A DNA stretch of 64,000 nucleotides from Rostratula benghalensis (taxonomy: Eukaryota > Chordata > Aves > Charadriiformes > Rostratulidae): positions 5,860,989-5,924,988 of the forward strand of contig VXAI01000038.1 of NCBI GenBank assembly GCA_013399305.1, written 5' to 3'. The first letter of the stretch is position 1, and each line of letters begins with the position of its first letter. The notes under the pieces are model-generated. The model made no database searches, was not told where the DNA came from, and saw only the letters and a program-made list of their open reading frames with translations. Made by a program: the position numbers and the translations under genes. Positions 48,131-59,550 of this stretch are shown here, one piece after another.

Positions 48131-51100
48131 AGAGCCGAAGATGGGTGCAGAGGGGAGAGCGCATCTGGTTTGTGCTCGTTCCTCCTGGGACAGGAGGCCC
48201 CTCTCCTGGTGCCAGAGCAAGGGAGATATCACCTAATTTGGTATCTCTGTGGAGATCCAGGCTCCTCCGCACCCTGGTCAAGGCACAGGGTGATGGCACA
48301 ATGGGGACAACTATGGAGGGAGCCCAGGAACAGAAGAGGCCTTTGTCACGTGCAGGCTGCAAGCACAAGTTGGTATCTCTCTCTCTCTCTCTCACCCTGG
48401 GGCAGGGGACCAACCCTGCCTGATCACCACTGTGCCCAGTCCTGTCTGCCAGCTCCTGCAAAGCAACTCGTGCCAGCCCCAGCAAGGAGCTGAAACCCTC
48501 CAACAATATCAAGTCCTGGCCTGGGGGTGAGAAAGAGCCTCTGGAGGGGCAGGAGTGACAGGAAGGGGATTCATGGCTGGACAAAGCATGGCCAAGAAAG
48601 AGCCATGGCGCACAGCAGCCCGGTCATCACCTTTCCCACAGCTCTCCTCTGCTGTCCCCAGCCCACCGACCATCATCTCCCCATCCATAGCCAGTTTCCT
48701 CTTCCCAGAGCTGCCTCACCCTCCCCATCTCACCACTGGAAGGTGCTTTTGGGGCACAGGGAGCCCACCGGCAAGGGCTGACGCATGGTGTCCCCAGTAC
48801 TGGCCCCAGGGCAAGTGGAGCGTGGGAGAGGGTGCCGGCATCAGCCCTCCTGCTCTGTTTACATGTCACATTCCTGGTCCAGAGGAAGTGGTGCAGGGGT
48901 GAAGTCCCAGCGGGGACCGGCCATCACGTCACCGCCCTCCAGCCCTCACTGGGAAGGGCTGGTGGGAACCCAGAGCGCTGTGGGGAGAGTTCCACACAGA
49001 CACTGTTCCCAAGCAGTGCAGGGCGGCTGCTCCAGCATCCTCCTTGCTCCCTGGGCTCTGCTCCTCACTGGAGCAGGTCGAGGAACTGGTGGAGGGGATG
49101 CTCCTCAGGACAGAGGGCATGCAGGAGCTCACATGAGGCCAGCAAAGAGACTGGAGCCTGCTGGGTAGGGAGCAGCGAGGCTCCCTCTCCTCTCGTGGAG
49201 GCACAGCTGGGATGTGGCTGGAGCTCATTAAGTTTCCAGTGCTCTTGGCTGCTTATCCAGGCTTTATCATCTTATCTCTGCTCCAACAAGGGAGAGGGGG
49301 AGTAGGGGAGTGTGTGCAGCATCTTCTGAACATGAGAGGAGCTCAGTTAGTAAATCACTTCCCACACAGGCCCCAGCTTTCCTAGCCCTGCCCGCCCATC
49401 CACGCAGTAAAAGATGCTAAAAGAAAGTGCCCCAAATAGGTCGAGCTCCCAGCAAGAGAGAGATGAGATGTGGAAAAAAGATCAAGCACAAAAGTTACAT
49501 CAGGACTGATACTGAGGTGCTGTTTTCCTGCAGAGCCATGAGGCCATGCTCCCCCGTGCTGGCAGAACCTCTGGAAGGGCTGGCTGACAGCAGAGCAGAG
49601 CAACTCCTCTGCTGGGCTCCTCTGGGGTTGAGAGGTGGGTAATAATAAAAATGAAATTAAAAAGTAAGGTTGAAAAGGGAGGTGGAAAAATGGAAGGGCA
49701 AATCTGAGATGAAGGAGCACAGGCACAAAACCAGGCTGGAGGAGAGAGATTTTGCTCTTGTGTATCAGCCATCAGCGAGTCCCACAGCAAGCACATCAGG
49801 GTGAACTGTTGGCGACCATGGAACTTCTTCCCCCTACATAGAATAGCAGGTCCTACAGCACCAACCCCAGGCCCTGTTTGCCACCATCCCTTGTCCAGGG
49901 GAAGCTGCTCTCCCACCTCCTAGTGGAGCTCAACCCATGGAGGGAGAGGCAGCACTGTCACTATCCTCCTGGCCCTGCATTGTCCACCATGACAGGGACA
50001 TCCTAGGGGGTCTCAGAGCAAAGACCTGGCTGCCTGTACGCCACCAGCCAGCACCCACAGACACTGCCACCCTGGCATGGGGAGCCTCCAACATTGCTGG
50101 CACATCCCACCTCCCCACAGCTGCTGGAGAAAGGGCTTAAGCTGCTGTGTCCCCATCCCAGCACAGCCTCAGCAGAGGCTGAGCCTCCCCTTCAAGTTTC
50201 ACAGGGAGCAGATCACCAGGGCAGATGGCACTTCCTGCTGCCTGGGGCAGGACGGTGCCCTGAAGGGCTGGCTGTGCCCTGTGCAGCCCCTTAACACCCC
50301 TCCTCCTGGCACACGGACCATCTCCTGCAGCTTCGGTACTGTGTGGCACTGAGCTCCCATGTTTTGGGGACAGTGACACAGGGAAGAAGTTGTTTCTCAT
50401 CACCTCCTGTTCCCACATCTCGCACCAAACAAAGCCTGGGCAGGCTGGCTGCCAGCACACAGGTCTGCTCACCAGCCTACCTGGCAGTAATACACCTAAT
50501 GTGGGTGCAGGGCTGGCTCTGGGGGCTCACCAGCCCTCCAGAAACCTCTTCCACAGCCCCATGGGCAGCATGACCATCCTCAGCTCATCCACCAGCAGCT
50601 TCATCCCTCACCTCCACTGGGCAGCAGGAAGATGCTCATTCACAGCATCCACAGCCCAGGCGCTGGTCCCTAGCCCTGCTGCACAGGCACTGCGATGGGC
50701 TCCTGCTGTGCCGCTCTGTGGAGGCTGACTCGGACCCAGTGCTACTGCCTCTCCTTTCTCCAGGACAGCACTGGCACAGCCTTGCATGGTCACACCATCT
50801 CCACGTTCAGCTCTGCTGGCTGCATGGGCTCAGTGTGCAGCAGGAATTTGGCTGCCGCTGCTGGGAAGGGTCCCTGCCTGTCCCTGGGGCAGCCCTCGGC
50901 ATGCTCTGGCCCCCTTCTCTGCCAGGTCTACATCAGTGGGGTGTGGGACAGAAAAGCTTGGGTACTCCTGGGTAACCATGTCCCTGGTCTGACTCAGCCA
51001 CTGCCCTCCACTTCAGTGGCCATGCCAGATGAGCCCGACCCCACACATGCCCTGAGCCAAAGGAACAGGAATGACCAGAGGGACTAAGGTAGCAGCAAAA

Positions 51101-54090
51101 CCTCCTGGCCAGTCACCCTCTTGGTTGATGATAGAGAAGGAGGAGGCCCTACTCATCCCTGCACTCCCTGAGCCCAGCTGCCAAGTGCTACTGGCAGGCA
51201 GATGCTGCCCCAGCTCCCCAGAACATTCCCAGAGGGGGGAGGTGGCACATCCCCATCGCCCAGGGGAGGCCAGAGCCGGTCATTGAGGCAGGGCTGAGAC
51301 AAGCTCTGTGAATGTACGTGGTCCCGGGAAGGCTAAAGGGTTCAGGGTTCAGGAGCAGTGAGGGCTTCCCCAGCACCAGCATGTGACGTGTACTGGGCTT
51401 TATCGCCCCTGGCTGGAGCCTCCCCATGTGCAGGATCTGCTCCTCTTGCCTCCTCTGTGTGCTCCTGGCCAAGGTCAAAGGATGGTGAAATGGCTCCGGA
51501 GCTCAGATTTCCACCCTCTTGCCTCATCGCTTGCTGCTCGACGCCAGCTCACTCATGAAAACGAGATTTTGCTGTTTCTGCCCTGCAGAGGTTTAAGGTG
51601 CTGGGGTGTCCCTGGGGACCATGCTAGTGTCCCTAGCCCAGCGCTCAGCCCCCTGTGCTCCTGCCTGCACTTCTGCAGGACACCTGTGTCACGCCACTGC
51701 CCATCACCTTTGCCAAGGCATGGCGGTGACCGGGTGCCATGCCTGCCCACTGCCGGCAGGAGCCTTCATGGGCCAGGAGGCAAAGCCTGGCATGGGGTGA
51801 CAGCATGGCTCGTGGTGGCCCTGTTCTCCAGGAGCTCTGGCAAACTGCACCACTGGGCATGGGCACTGGCTCTCCCTGGCACAGCCTCGGGAGAGGAGGA
51901 GCAGTGGGATGCCGGGGATGAGCAAAGGCAGGTTTTCCTGCGGGTGCTGAGGAAAAAGCCTTGGGAAAGCCTGATCAGGAACAAGGCTGGTTCTCAGACA
52001 GAAAAGAAGAACAAGAAAATAAAAGAAAAGAAGAGGGGGAAAAAAGCCCTTAATCATCTCCAGACTGCCTCTTGACAAGCATGGAGGGAAATGCCACTCT
52101 ATCCAGCAGCCACCCAGAGCTGCAGCCTGTCTAGACACAGCCTTCCCCGAATTCCTGCTGATAACTGCTTGGGAAATCTTTGGCGGAGGCGTCTGCCTGT
52201 GTTTGTTGGAAATTAACTCCTCTCCTGACAGCCGGCGACAGGGAGGCAATGGCGTTACCCTTTGCAAGGCATCCTGTCCGGTGCATGAGGGCTGGGGAGC
52301 TGAGGCAAGGACAGGCAGTATACACCATGCTGGGGACACCACCACTGGGGTGGGGACACAGGCTGTGTCACACCGCTGGCTCCCTGTCCCCATGTCCAAC
52401 ATCCCAGTGCTGAGATGCTGCAACTTCCCTGTGAGCAGCCAGCGACATCGGGGAGCCCTTGAGGCACAATGGGATGGGAACAGTGTGGGACCATGGTGGC
52501 CACAGCTGTCCTGAGAGGTTGCAGTGCCCTGATTACTGTTACTGTCCCCTTGCGGAGGGACACACAGGCCATATGGGAGATTGCACCCCCAGGGATGGCA
52601 TTGTGTCCTGGCTGGACCCACCATAATCATGCTGGACCCTAGTGGCAGCTGGTGGTTGTCCCTCTGACAGTGGGAGCTGCCCTGCAGAGGACGCAGATAG
52701 GGGGACACGGCAGCTTGCTGCCACATGCCTGCTGGCCATGGTGTCCCCAGGTGACCCACTGGGAGAGGACAGCCACCACTGATGCCCTGGTAGCAGAGGG
52801 ACGGCACAGAACCAGCCACAATCCAGGCAAAGGCAGCACCGTGTCCTGCGAGGGATAGACAGGGTGGAGGCATGACCTGGAGAGGTTCTGGGAGCCTCTG
52901 GAAAGCCCAAGCTGGAGGCTGTCTAAGAACAATCTGTGTCCATCTCCTCATGCCATCTGGGGCTGGCAGCCCTGCCATCGCCTGCTGCACGCCCCCTGCC
53001 CTCCCCACCAGCCCCATGGCCAGGCCAGGGCTCATGCTGATCACGCTCAGAGGCTGCTGCTGTAAATTCAGGGGGATAAGGACACGGGAACCATTCACCC
53101 AGTGAACGACGGAGCCAGGGAAATGCTGGAGGCTGAGAGCAGGGCAGTGGTGCCAGCGGGGGCTGCGACCGGGGTAGCAGAGGCAGGCAGAAGCACAGGA
53201 TGGGCTGGTGCTGGGGACTCCTGAGCGGCGGGTTGCAGGATGCTCTCGAGTGGCGCAAGTTCTTTGAGTAGGGTGATTTCTGCACCCTGCAAGCCTCCGG
53301 CAGTGAGCTGCAACCCCATCCCCTCCCCAGCCTGTTTTCCCCAAAAAGAGACAGCAGCATGGCTGGCCAGAGGAGCAGAGCGAGCCGCTCAAGGAGCCCG
53401 CCCACCCAAGCTTGCCTCCGACTTCCCGTTGTTTCCATCCTAGACGTACACAGACCAGAAAGCAATTCCTCCCCTAGCCCCAGGAGGACCCTTGCCCACA
53501 TCCAAAAAGCCGTGCGAGCCCCACCAAGCCCCCTCTCCCAGGGTCACGACAGAGCTGTAGGCACTGATTTTGGGGAACCTCTTTGCTCAGGACCCCATGG
53601 CCCCGCGGTGGCTCTAGCCACTCCTCACCAGCTCTGTGCCTGGTGGGTTTCCCTGCCAGCACCCCATGTGTTCCACTCGCCTCTTTCACTCTTTGGACAC
53701 CCCTGCCCACCTCCCTGCAGCCACTTGGGCTGAGCATCCCATGGCTGGCAGAGGGGGATGCTGGAGGAGCCACGCTGTCCCTGCCTGTCCTTGCCTATGG
53801 CACTGGGCAGAGCAGAAGCACCCATGCTGCCAGGGAGTCCCAGCCACCAACTGCCCCTGTCCCCACTGCCCCACGCACCCACCCGCACACCCGCATGCTC
53901 CCTCCATCCGCGGGCACCTACCTGTGGTGGGACACCGTGGGGACACAGGCACATGTCCGCCACCTCCTTCCGGCACATTATAACCCGCCACTGGGACCCT
54001 GGCGCTGCCAGCCAGGGTTTTTTAAGCGGCTGGCATGGGAGCCCTCGGCAAAAAACTCCTTCCAGGCTGCTTAGAAGCTGGAAAACCTTT
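48131..54090. other. GC-rich noncoding DNA within the putative host unit
   Basis: No gene is recognised. A (TC)9 microsatellite is at 48376-48393. The longest open frame in the window (minus strand, 51704-53392, 562 codons) falls here and is rejected as compositional. Confidence 0.6.
48376..48393. repeat. (TC)9 microsatellite
   Basis: Nine perfect TC dinucleotides. Confidence 0.9.
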
Positions 54091-54094
54091 TTCT

Positions 54095-54330
54095 TTTTAC
54101 CTTATATGAGCTGCAGGAGGAGGCCAGGCTGCCGACGGGCACCGCTGTCAGGGGCGCCGAGGGGATCCATTGGCTGGGGTGCCGTCACGTGGCCCCGCCG
54201 TCGCGACCCGCCGCCGCGCAGCCGAGTGTTGCTTTTACCCCCTAAGGAAGGGCTGCTTGACAATTTTCATATTTCTTCTAAATTTGGAGATTTCAGACAA
54301 TGCTGGGAGGCTTGGCTCGGGATGCCAGAG
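54095..54330 (-). promoter_or_regulatory. CARMN: Candidate CpG-island promoter of the mir-143/145 host RNA
   Basis: Read on the minus strand the block has, in order, an AT-rich segment (54240-54320), a dense CpG cluster (about 16 CpG in 54131-54226, including an E-box CACGTG at 54186-54191), a CCAAT box in AGCCAATGG (54169-54173), and TCATATAAGG (54100-54109). The last doubles as a TATA box and a one-mismatch CArG box, about 60 bp downstream of CCAAT. That is textbook promoter spacing, and a start near 54070 is predicted. It lies 9.8 kb upstream of mir-143. No transcript evidence is available here. Confidence 0.5.
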
Positions 54331-55708
54331 GCCCATGTGGAAGTCATTAAGTCGGAGAGGGGGAGCGAGGGAAGGAGGGCTGGGGGGGAGAAGGGGGGAG
54401 GAGAGCATCCAGGCCCGCGCCGGCTGCCAGCGACGCGCCTGGGAACCCAGGCCATCCCACCCGGAGAAAGTTGTTTGCAATAACTGACTTCCTCCCAGCC
54501 CCAGGACCAAGCACCGGGCGGGAGGGGGACGTGCATCCCACCGCCGGTGGGGTGGGGGTCCAGCAGGGCAGGCTGGCTGCGGGGACAGGGAGCCGGGGCG
54601 GCGCTGGCGTCTGTCCCGCCATCTGGGGAAGGAAGTGGAGATGCTCCCTGGCCCGGCTGGAGGTGGCTCGTGATTCCCATTACTTTGAAAAGCTCCATCT
54701 GGCCTGGGAAAAAAAAGCATTTCGGCAGCTACAGGGCTCTCTCCAGGCTGCCTGTGTGCGCAGGGTGAGATCCCTGAGTGCCGGTGGGGCTGGGACCCCC
54801 ATGAGATGGTGACAGAGAGGCCAAGGATGCAGGGCTGGATATGCACGTGGCACCTTTCCCTGGGTTTTGGCAGCACGGGGAGCCGGTGTGGGAACTCCAT
54901 CGCCATGGAGCTGCATCAGCCCCAGCCCCTCCTGGCCCTGCATGGACCATGAGTCCATGTATGGCCTCCAGCCGGCACTGGGGCCCCGTTAATGAGCAGC
55001 CAGTTTGCGGCTCGGAAGGAAACACCCGGCACCAAAGCTCCTTCATCCTCCTGCACCAGCCATCAGCATGGGAAGGATGGGGGTCACCTCTGCTCCCCGG
55101 ACACCACTGCCTTGCCCCAAGCCCCTCCAGGTGACAGGGCTGTTTGTAGGGCTGTGCTAGGCTGTTCTGGGCACTGAAGCCAGCAATGGAGCATGAAAGA
55201 GGAGGAAGAAGCCACTGTGGAGTCCTCTGCAGCAAATGATAACCCAGGGAGAGTTGAGGAGCAAGGCAGTGGGGGCTGGAAGGGAACCACCAGCTTCTCC
55301 TCTGGGTTTTCCAAGGTGGTGTCGCTCCCTGGGGGGAGGGAAGGGCTGGTCTCTGGAATGTCATGCCCAGAGAGGTCCCCTGGCTTGTGGGAAGGAGGTC
55401 AGTCCTCAGCCCTGCACAGGCACAGTGGCTGCAGCAGCCTCTGAGCACTCCCAGTGCCTGGGGATGTGCACGCTCTGCCCTAGCCTCAGCAGGAACAGAT
55501 TGGGGTGCGGATCACCCAGCCATGCCAGCTGGCTTTGGGGACGACACCCCAGGGTGTGAGCTGGGGGACAAAAGGGAGCAAAACCAGTGCAGAGGAGCTG
55601 TACCAGCAGCAGGGTTCAGCTGAGGGAGGGGACAGGTCGTCCGGGAGGTTATTGCCCTGGCAGCTGCGTAAAGAAGCAGCAGGAAAGCGGTCTGTACTTT
55701 TTGCAGCA

Positions 55709-55710
<2 letters not shown>

Positions 55711-55764
<54 letters not shown>
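55711..55764. repeat. (AC)27 microsatellite
   Basis: Uninterrupted 54-bp AC run, followed by TCACTCTCTC. Long enough to be polymorphic. Confidence 0.97.
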
Positions 55765-55768
<4 letters not shown>

Positions 55769-56130
55769 TCTCTCCCTCGAGCCCAGGCACCCTGCAGCAA
55801 TGAACACCGTGACCAGACCACCACAGAACAGACCAATGTAGAACCCACCATGTGCTGAGCCCTGCTCCCCTGCAGGGACCGCTGGGCTGTCAGGCCAGTG
55901 CTGCCCGTCACAGGTGAGGACAAGGCATGAGAAAGCAGCTGCCAACATAGCCCAGGGGATGCTCAACATCGGGCAGAAGATGAAGAACCTCATGCCCAAA
56001 TGCAAGGGAGAAGGGCAGCTGGTGGCCTCCAAGGAGCCAGAGCCACCATTGAGGTACCTGCCAGGGAATATGAAGGACTTCCCTGGCAGCAGACTGGGGA
56101 AAAAGAACCAAACCTGCTTGTTTCGAACCC

Positions 56131-56131
<1 letters not shown>

Positions 56132-56162
<31 letters not shown>
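56132..56162. repeat. (AC)14 microsatellite
   Basis: Perfect AC run from 56134, preceded by TAT, same orientation as the larger repeat 370 bp to the left. Confidence 0.95.
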
Positions 56163-56164
<2 letters not shown>

Positions 56165-56332
56165 TCCAGTGACCCTGTGGCAGGACAAGCCTTGATCTTG
56201 TCACGTCCCAGGAGCAGCCATTCTGCCTGCGCTTACCGGGGCACGGGGCCAAGCCCAGGCCAGGCTGGGTGTGCGAGGAGAGCACAGCCCTGCCGCTTGC
56301 TGCCCCACGGCGGGGACATCCCCTCCCTCTGC

Positions 56333-56362
56333 TGCAGACAGCCTTGGTGCAGACAGCCTTGG
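56333..56362. repeat. Tandem duplication, 15-bp unit
   Basis: TGCAGACAGCCTTGG occurs twice in perfect tandem. Confidence 0.9.
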
Positions 56363-56604
56363 TGCACGGCGCAGCGCTTGGACAGCACGTGTGGCATGTC
56401 CCCAGGAGCACGCTTGGTGCTCCTCCCTGGGCACAGAGCCCTCCCATGCCATGTCCGATCCCCCCGTACCCCTCGCTATGTTGGGCACCCCCTACCAGCG
56501 GGTACCCAGCTCGTCCCCAACCCGTGCCTGAGGAGCCCCAGCAGCCTCTCCTGCGTCCCCTCTCCCTTCTGCACCGCCGTGCAGCCCCTGCTCTTGGTGG
56601 GCTG

Positions 56605-56920
56605 GCTTTGAGTGAAGCACAACGAACTGCTGCCATTAAACAAACCCTATAATTAGAAACCAGGTTTCCTAAATGAAGTGAAAAATGTAACGTTAGCCTC
56701 TGTTTGTTCGCTGGATGCTGCTCTCTTGTTCCATGACCCAGAGGGGTCATGCCCTGTGGTTTCTGAGAAGCCTTAATAAGGTAATGTTTAGGAGGTTACT
56801 ATCTTTACAGCTCTTGTCTTATTACAACTCCATAAGAAAAACATTTGGGGCAAAGCAGGATTCCTCGGCGCGGGTTTGTTTTTGTTACTCCTTCGCTAAG
56901 ATGCTGCCCAGCGATCCCTC
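56605..56920. promoter_or_regulatory. Candidate conserved noncoding element with nuclear-receptor-like palindrome
   Basis: About 300 bp of AT-rich sequence in GC-rich surroundings. It carries homeodomain-like motifs (CCATTAAAC, TATAATTAG, TTAATAAGG) and a perfect palindrome CATGACCC-AGAG-GGGTCATG at 56732-56751, i.e. everted GGGTCA half-sites spaced by 4. No coding potential. Regulatory role inferred. Confidence 0.35.
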
Positions 56921-56958
56921 CTCACAGAAGATTTGGTTTCAGTATCTCCACAAAAGTG

Positions 56959-56979
56959 CTTTTTTTTTTTTTTTTTTTC
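56959..56979. repeat. Poly-T tract
   Basis: About 20 consecutive T followed by C-rich sequence. No adjacent SINE or retrocopy body is recognised. Confidence 0.85.
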
Positions 56980-59420
56980 CCTTCCCCCCTGCCGACCTCC
57001 AGCCCCCTTGGCGGGGTGTGAGGGCCAGGGTGGCCCCGGGTGGCCAGGACAGCCCCTCTCCTCTCCCAGGCAGGTGGAGAAAGGGATTGCTGGCTGCAGG
57101 CCATGCATGGGGTGATGCCGAAGGGCAGTGATGGAGCTGTAGCCCCTGAGCAGGCTCTGGGGGGCTGCTCCCTCCTTCCCAAGAGCCCAGGGAGTGATAA
57201 GAGAAACCCCTCTCCTGCAAGTCCTGCTAATGCCTGAACACACCAAATTTACGGACTTTTCATCTGCTGCACGACATCAGAGGGGGTGCTGGGGGGCTGG
57301 CAGGCGTCTCTCTGCCCGTGTGTTATTACAGCTGAGAGCAGGCAGTCCCTGTCTCCCTCACCCCTGTGCATGCGCCGTCTCTGTTGCCGGGGCAGGACGG
57401 TGTGATTAATGGGTGAGCTGGGCTGGAGCTGCTCTGAAGGTGACCTTCAGGCCTGGCCTGTGCTGCTTTGTAAATCTCTTCCCTCCACAGTCTGCTAAAA
57501 CAGCAGCACGTAGGAGCAGAGGATGGGTACCAGGGCAGAAGTTCTGCCCTGACTTCAGTCCACCAGTTCTCCCCTGGTGATGACTCCCCAGGAGATCGGG
57601 TGGGTAGTGGCCCCATGTTCAGGGTAGTAGTGCGCTGTAGTGGCCCCATGTTCAGGGCTGTGGGGAGAAGAGGCTTGATTTGAGCGTGACAAACCAGGGC
57701 AGACATCAGTGCCACCACTGAGCTTTCCATTTACCTCCTTCTGCCACCCCATCCTGGGAAACTGGGAACTTGGACACTTACCAACAAGCAAAAGACAACA
57801 AAGCCCTAAAAAATAAGAGGCTTTCTCCTCATAGACCTGGAGGGCATCGCTGCCCTGGAAGCACATCCCTGGGAGCTCCCCCCAGCCCCATGGGCTTGAA
57901 TGGAGGGCAGTGGGAATGGCTACAGACTGCTCTGTTTGCCTTGCGTGGGGCTGGAGGGCCAGCTCTTTCCACAGCCAGGAGCTGAAATGCAGAGGGCAAG
58001 CTGGCAGGACCACGTCTCACCTTTGCAATCCAGCACGAAATGCAGCCACCCACCCAAAGCGCTCAGGGTTTGGTGTGTGACCACCACGTTGGCTGGCCTA
58101 GACTGCAGGGGGAAGCAAAACTGAGTTACTTGGAAACCCAGCACTGCCCACCCACCCGTGCTCTGCAGTGGTGGGCAGCAGGGCACAGCCAGCACAGGCT
58201 GAGGCCAGGAGCCCAACGGGCTGGGGAAGGCAGGAGGGCAAGTACAGGGGATGTGGAGGGAGCAGGGCATGGGGCCAGGTGCCCATTGGTCTTGGCCGGC
58301 TGATGGGACCTCAGTGGTCCCTGCAACCTCCCTGCCTGGAGAAGACCACAGCTCTGCCCTGCCCTGTCCTATGGGGAGATGGGGCTGCCCCATCCAGAGC
58401 ACCCAGAGGGCTCCCACTGGGATCAGGGTCTGTCCCTGCCGTGCCCTCACACCGGCCCCTTCAGTCCTCCCCCACTGCCACCCAGACGTGGGGCAGCAGG
58501 AGCAGGGAGCTGCTGGGGCAGCTGCCAGCACAGTGCCGGGCAGGGGCGGAAGGAAGCAGGCGTTTCCAGCACAGGGAGTGGGAGAGCAGGCTTTTTCCAT
58601 CAGGTGCTCTCTGTCTCCAGGAGCAGAAAGCAAAAGAAAACAAAAGGCAGGAGAGGAGCGGGGCAGGAGGAACCTGTGTGTCTGGATCGTGTAACTGGCG
58701 ACGTGCTGTAAACGCTGGGCGGCTGATGGATGCGCCGGCGGGGGCCACGGCAGGATGTGCTGGACACGCACCCTCCCTCCCACCCTGCCTTCCCGGCGCT
58801 GCTGGCAGCCACTCTCCCAGCACCTCTGGCCCCCCACGACCCTCCTGCCCAGGGGTGGGAAGGCTGGGGTGCTGCTGCCAGCCCCACGGCCCCCAGCTCC
58901 AAAGCACAGCCCTGCACAGCTCTGCCTCCCGAGGCCAAAGCCTGGCTGTTATCTCAAACGCATGATCCAAAGGGTGTGATTTACAGACGGCCCCGAGCAT
59001 CACCCAGCTCCCCGCCCGAGGAGGCAGAAGGGCTGCTGAGGCAGCCGGATTAGAGCTGTATAAATAATCCTGTGCTTTGATGCAGAGCCGAGGTGCAGTG
59101 AGGCCCCAGGCTGCCGACAGCTCGTCCGGCCCCTCGTGCAGCCACCACGGTCACCCCTCCTGCCCAGGACACCCTGGCTCCTCAGGCCAGCTCCATGGCT
59201 GCAGCACCCTCATGGGGCAATGCCCCTTCCCTCCCACGGGAAAACCCTTCCCGGCCAGGGTGAGGACTCTGGGGACAGCATTGGTGTCACAGGGGCGTGG
59301 GAGGGGACGGTCCCTGTCCCATGGATGGCTGCCCAGGGGAGGGCACCCACCCTGCTTGATGCCAGCAAAGAATTCCTGGCCGCCCTCACCAGCTGGGCCG
59401 TGGCTCTGTGCTTGTGCAAT
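56980..59420. other. GC-rich noncoding DNA
   Basis: No gene is recognised. It includes a 21-bp direct repeat (57604-57624 and 57637-57657) and small AT-rich patches near 57195-57260 and 58945-58990 with GATA-like motifs. Confidence 0.6.
57604..57657. repeat. 21-bp direct repeat, 33-bp period
   Basis: GTAGTGGCCCCATGTTCAGG plus one G is present twice without mismatch (57604-57624 and 57637-57657). Confidence 0.9.
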
Positions 59421-59424
59421 GGCA

Positions 59425-59550
59425 GGAGCAGGCAGAATTAAGTGCTTTTTGTTTTTCCCTTTTTTGAGAATGGGGACTTTTAATTCCCACCAAACAATGT
59501 TCTTTTTCCAGCAAGCTTAAAATAAGCCTTTTTGGCCTGGGTATCTCTGG
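59425..59550. promoter_or_regulatory. Candidate element with NKX2-5 and MEF2-like motifs
   Basis: An AT-rich patch with TTAAGTG at 59438-59444 (an exact TNAAGTG NKX2-5 site), T-rich stretches, AATTCCCACC, ACAATGTTC and CTTAAAATAAG (MEF2-like). It lies in the interval between IL17B and the candidate host promoter. Motif evidence only. Confidence 0.28.

Larger units (their letters stand above)
43465..54070 (-). ncRNA. CARMN: Putative mir-143/mir-145 host transcription unit (CARMN-like lncRNA)
   Basis: In mammals mir-143 and mir-145 are processed from a long noncoding host transcript (CARMN/MIR143HG) that starts near and divergent to IL17B. Here both hairpins are on the minus strand, IL17B starts on the plus strand at 62.9 kb, a promoter-like block (CpG cluster, CCAAT, TATA/CArG) lies at 54.10-54.23 kb on the minus strand, and AATAAA lies 260 nt after mir-145. 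I infer a unit of about 10.6 kb. Exons cannot be deduced and an additional start closer to IL17B is possible. No coding potential is credible within it. Confidence 0.45.
54331..56600. other. GC-rich noncoding DNA with two CA microsatellites
   Basis: No gene is recognised. It contains (AC)27 at 55711-55764, (AC)14 at 56134-56162 and a 15-bp tandem duplication at 56333-56362. Confidence 0.65.

Noticed and set aside
51704..53392. 562-codon open frame on the minus strand
   Set aside because: Low-complexity composition rich in Cys, Pro, Ser, Gly and His, no recognisable domain, and overlapping frames open on both strands. Typical of GC-rich DNA poor in stop codons.
56959..56979. Poly-T run as the tail of a minus-strand retrocopy
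   Set aside because: The sequence to its right is ordinary C-rich noncoding DNA with no coding remnant.
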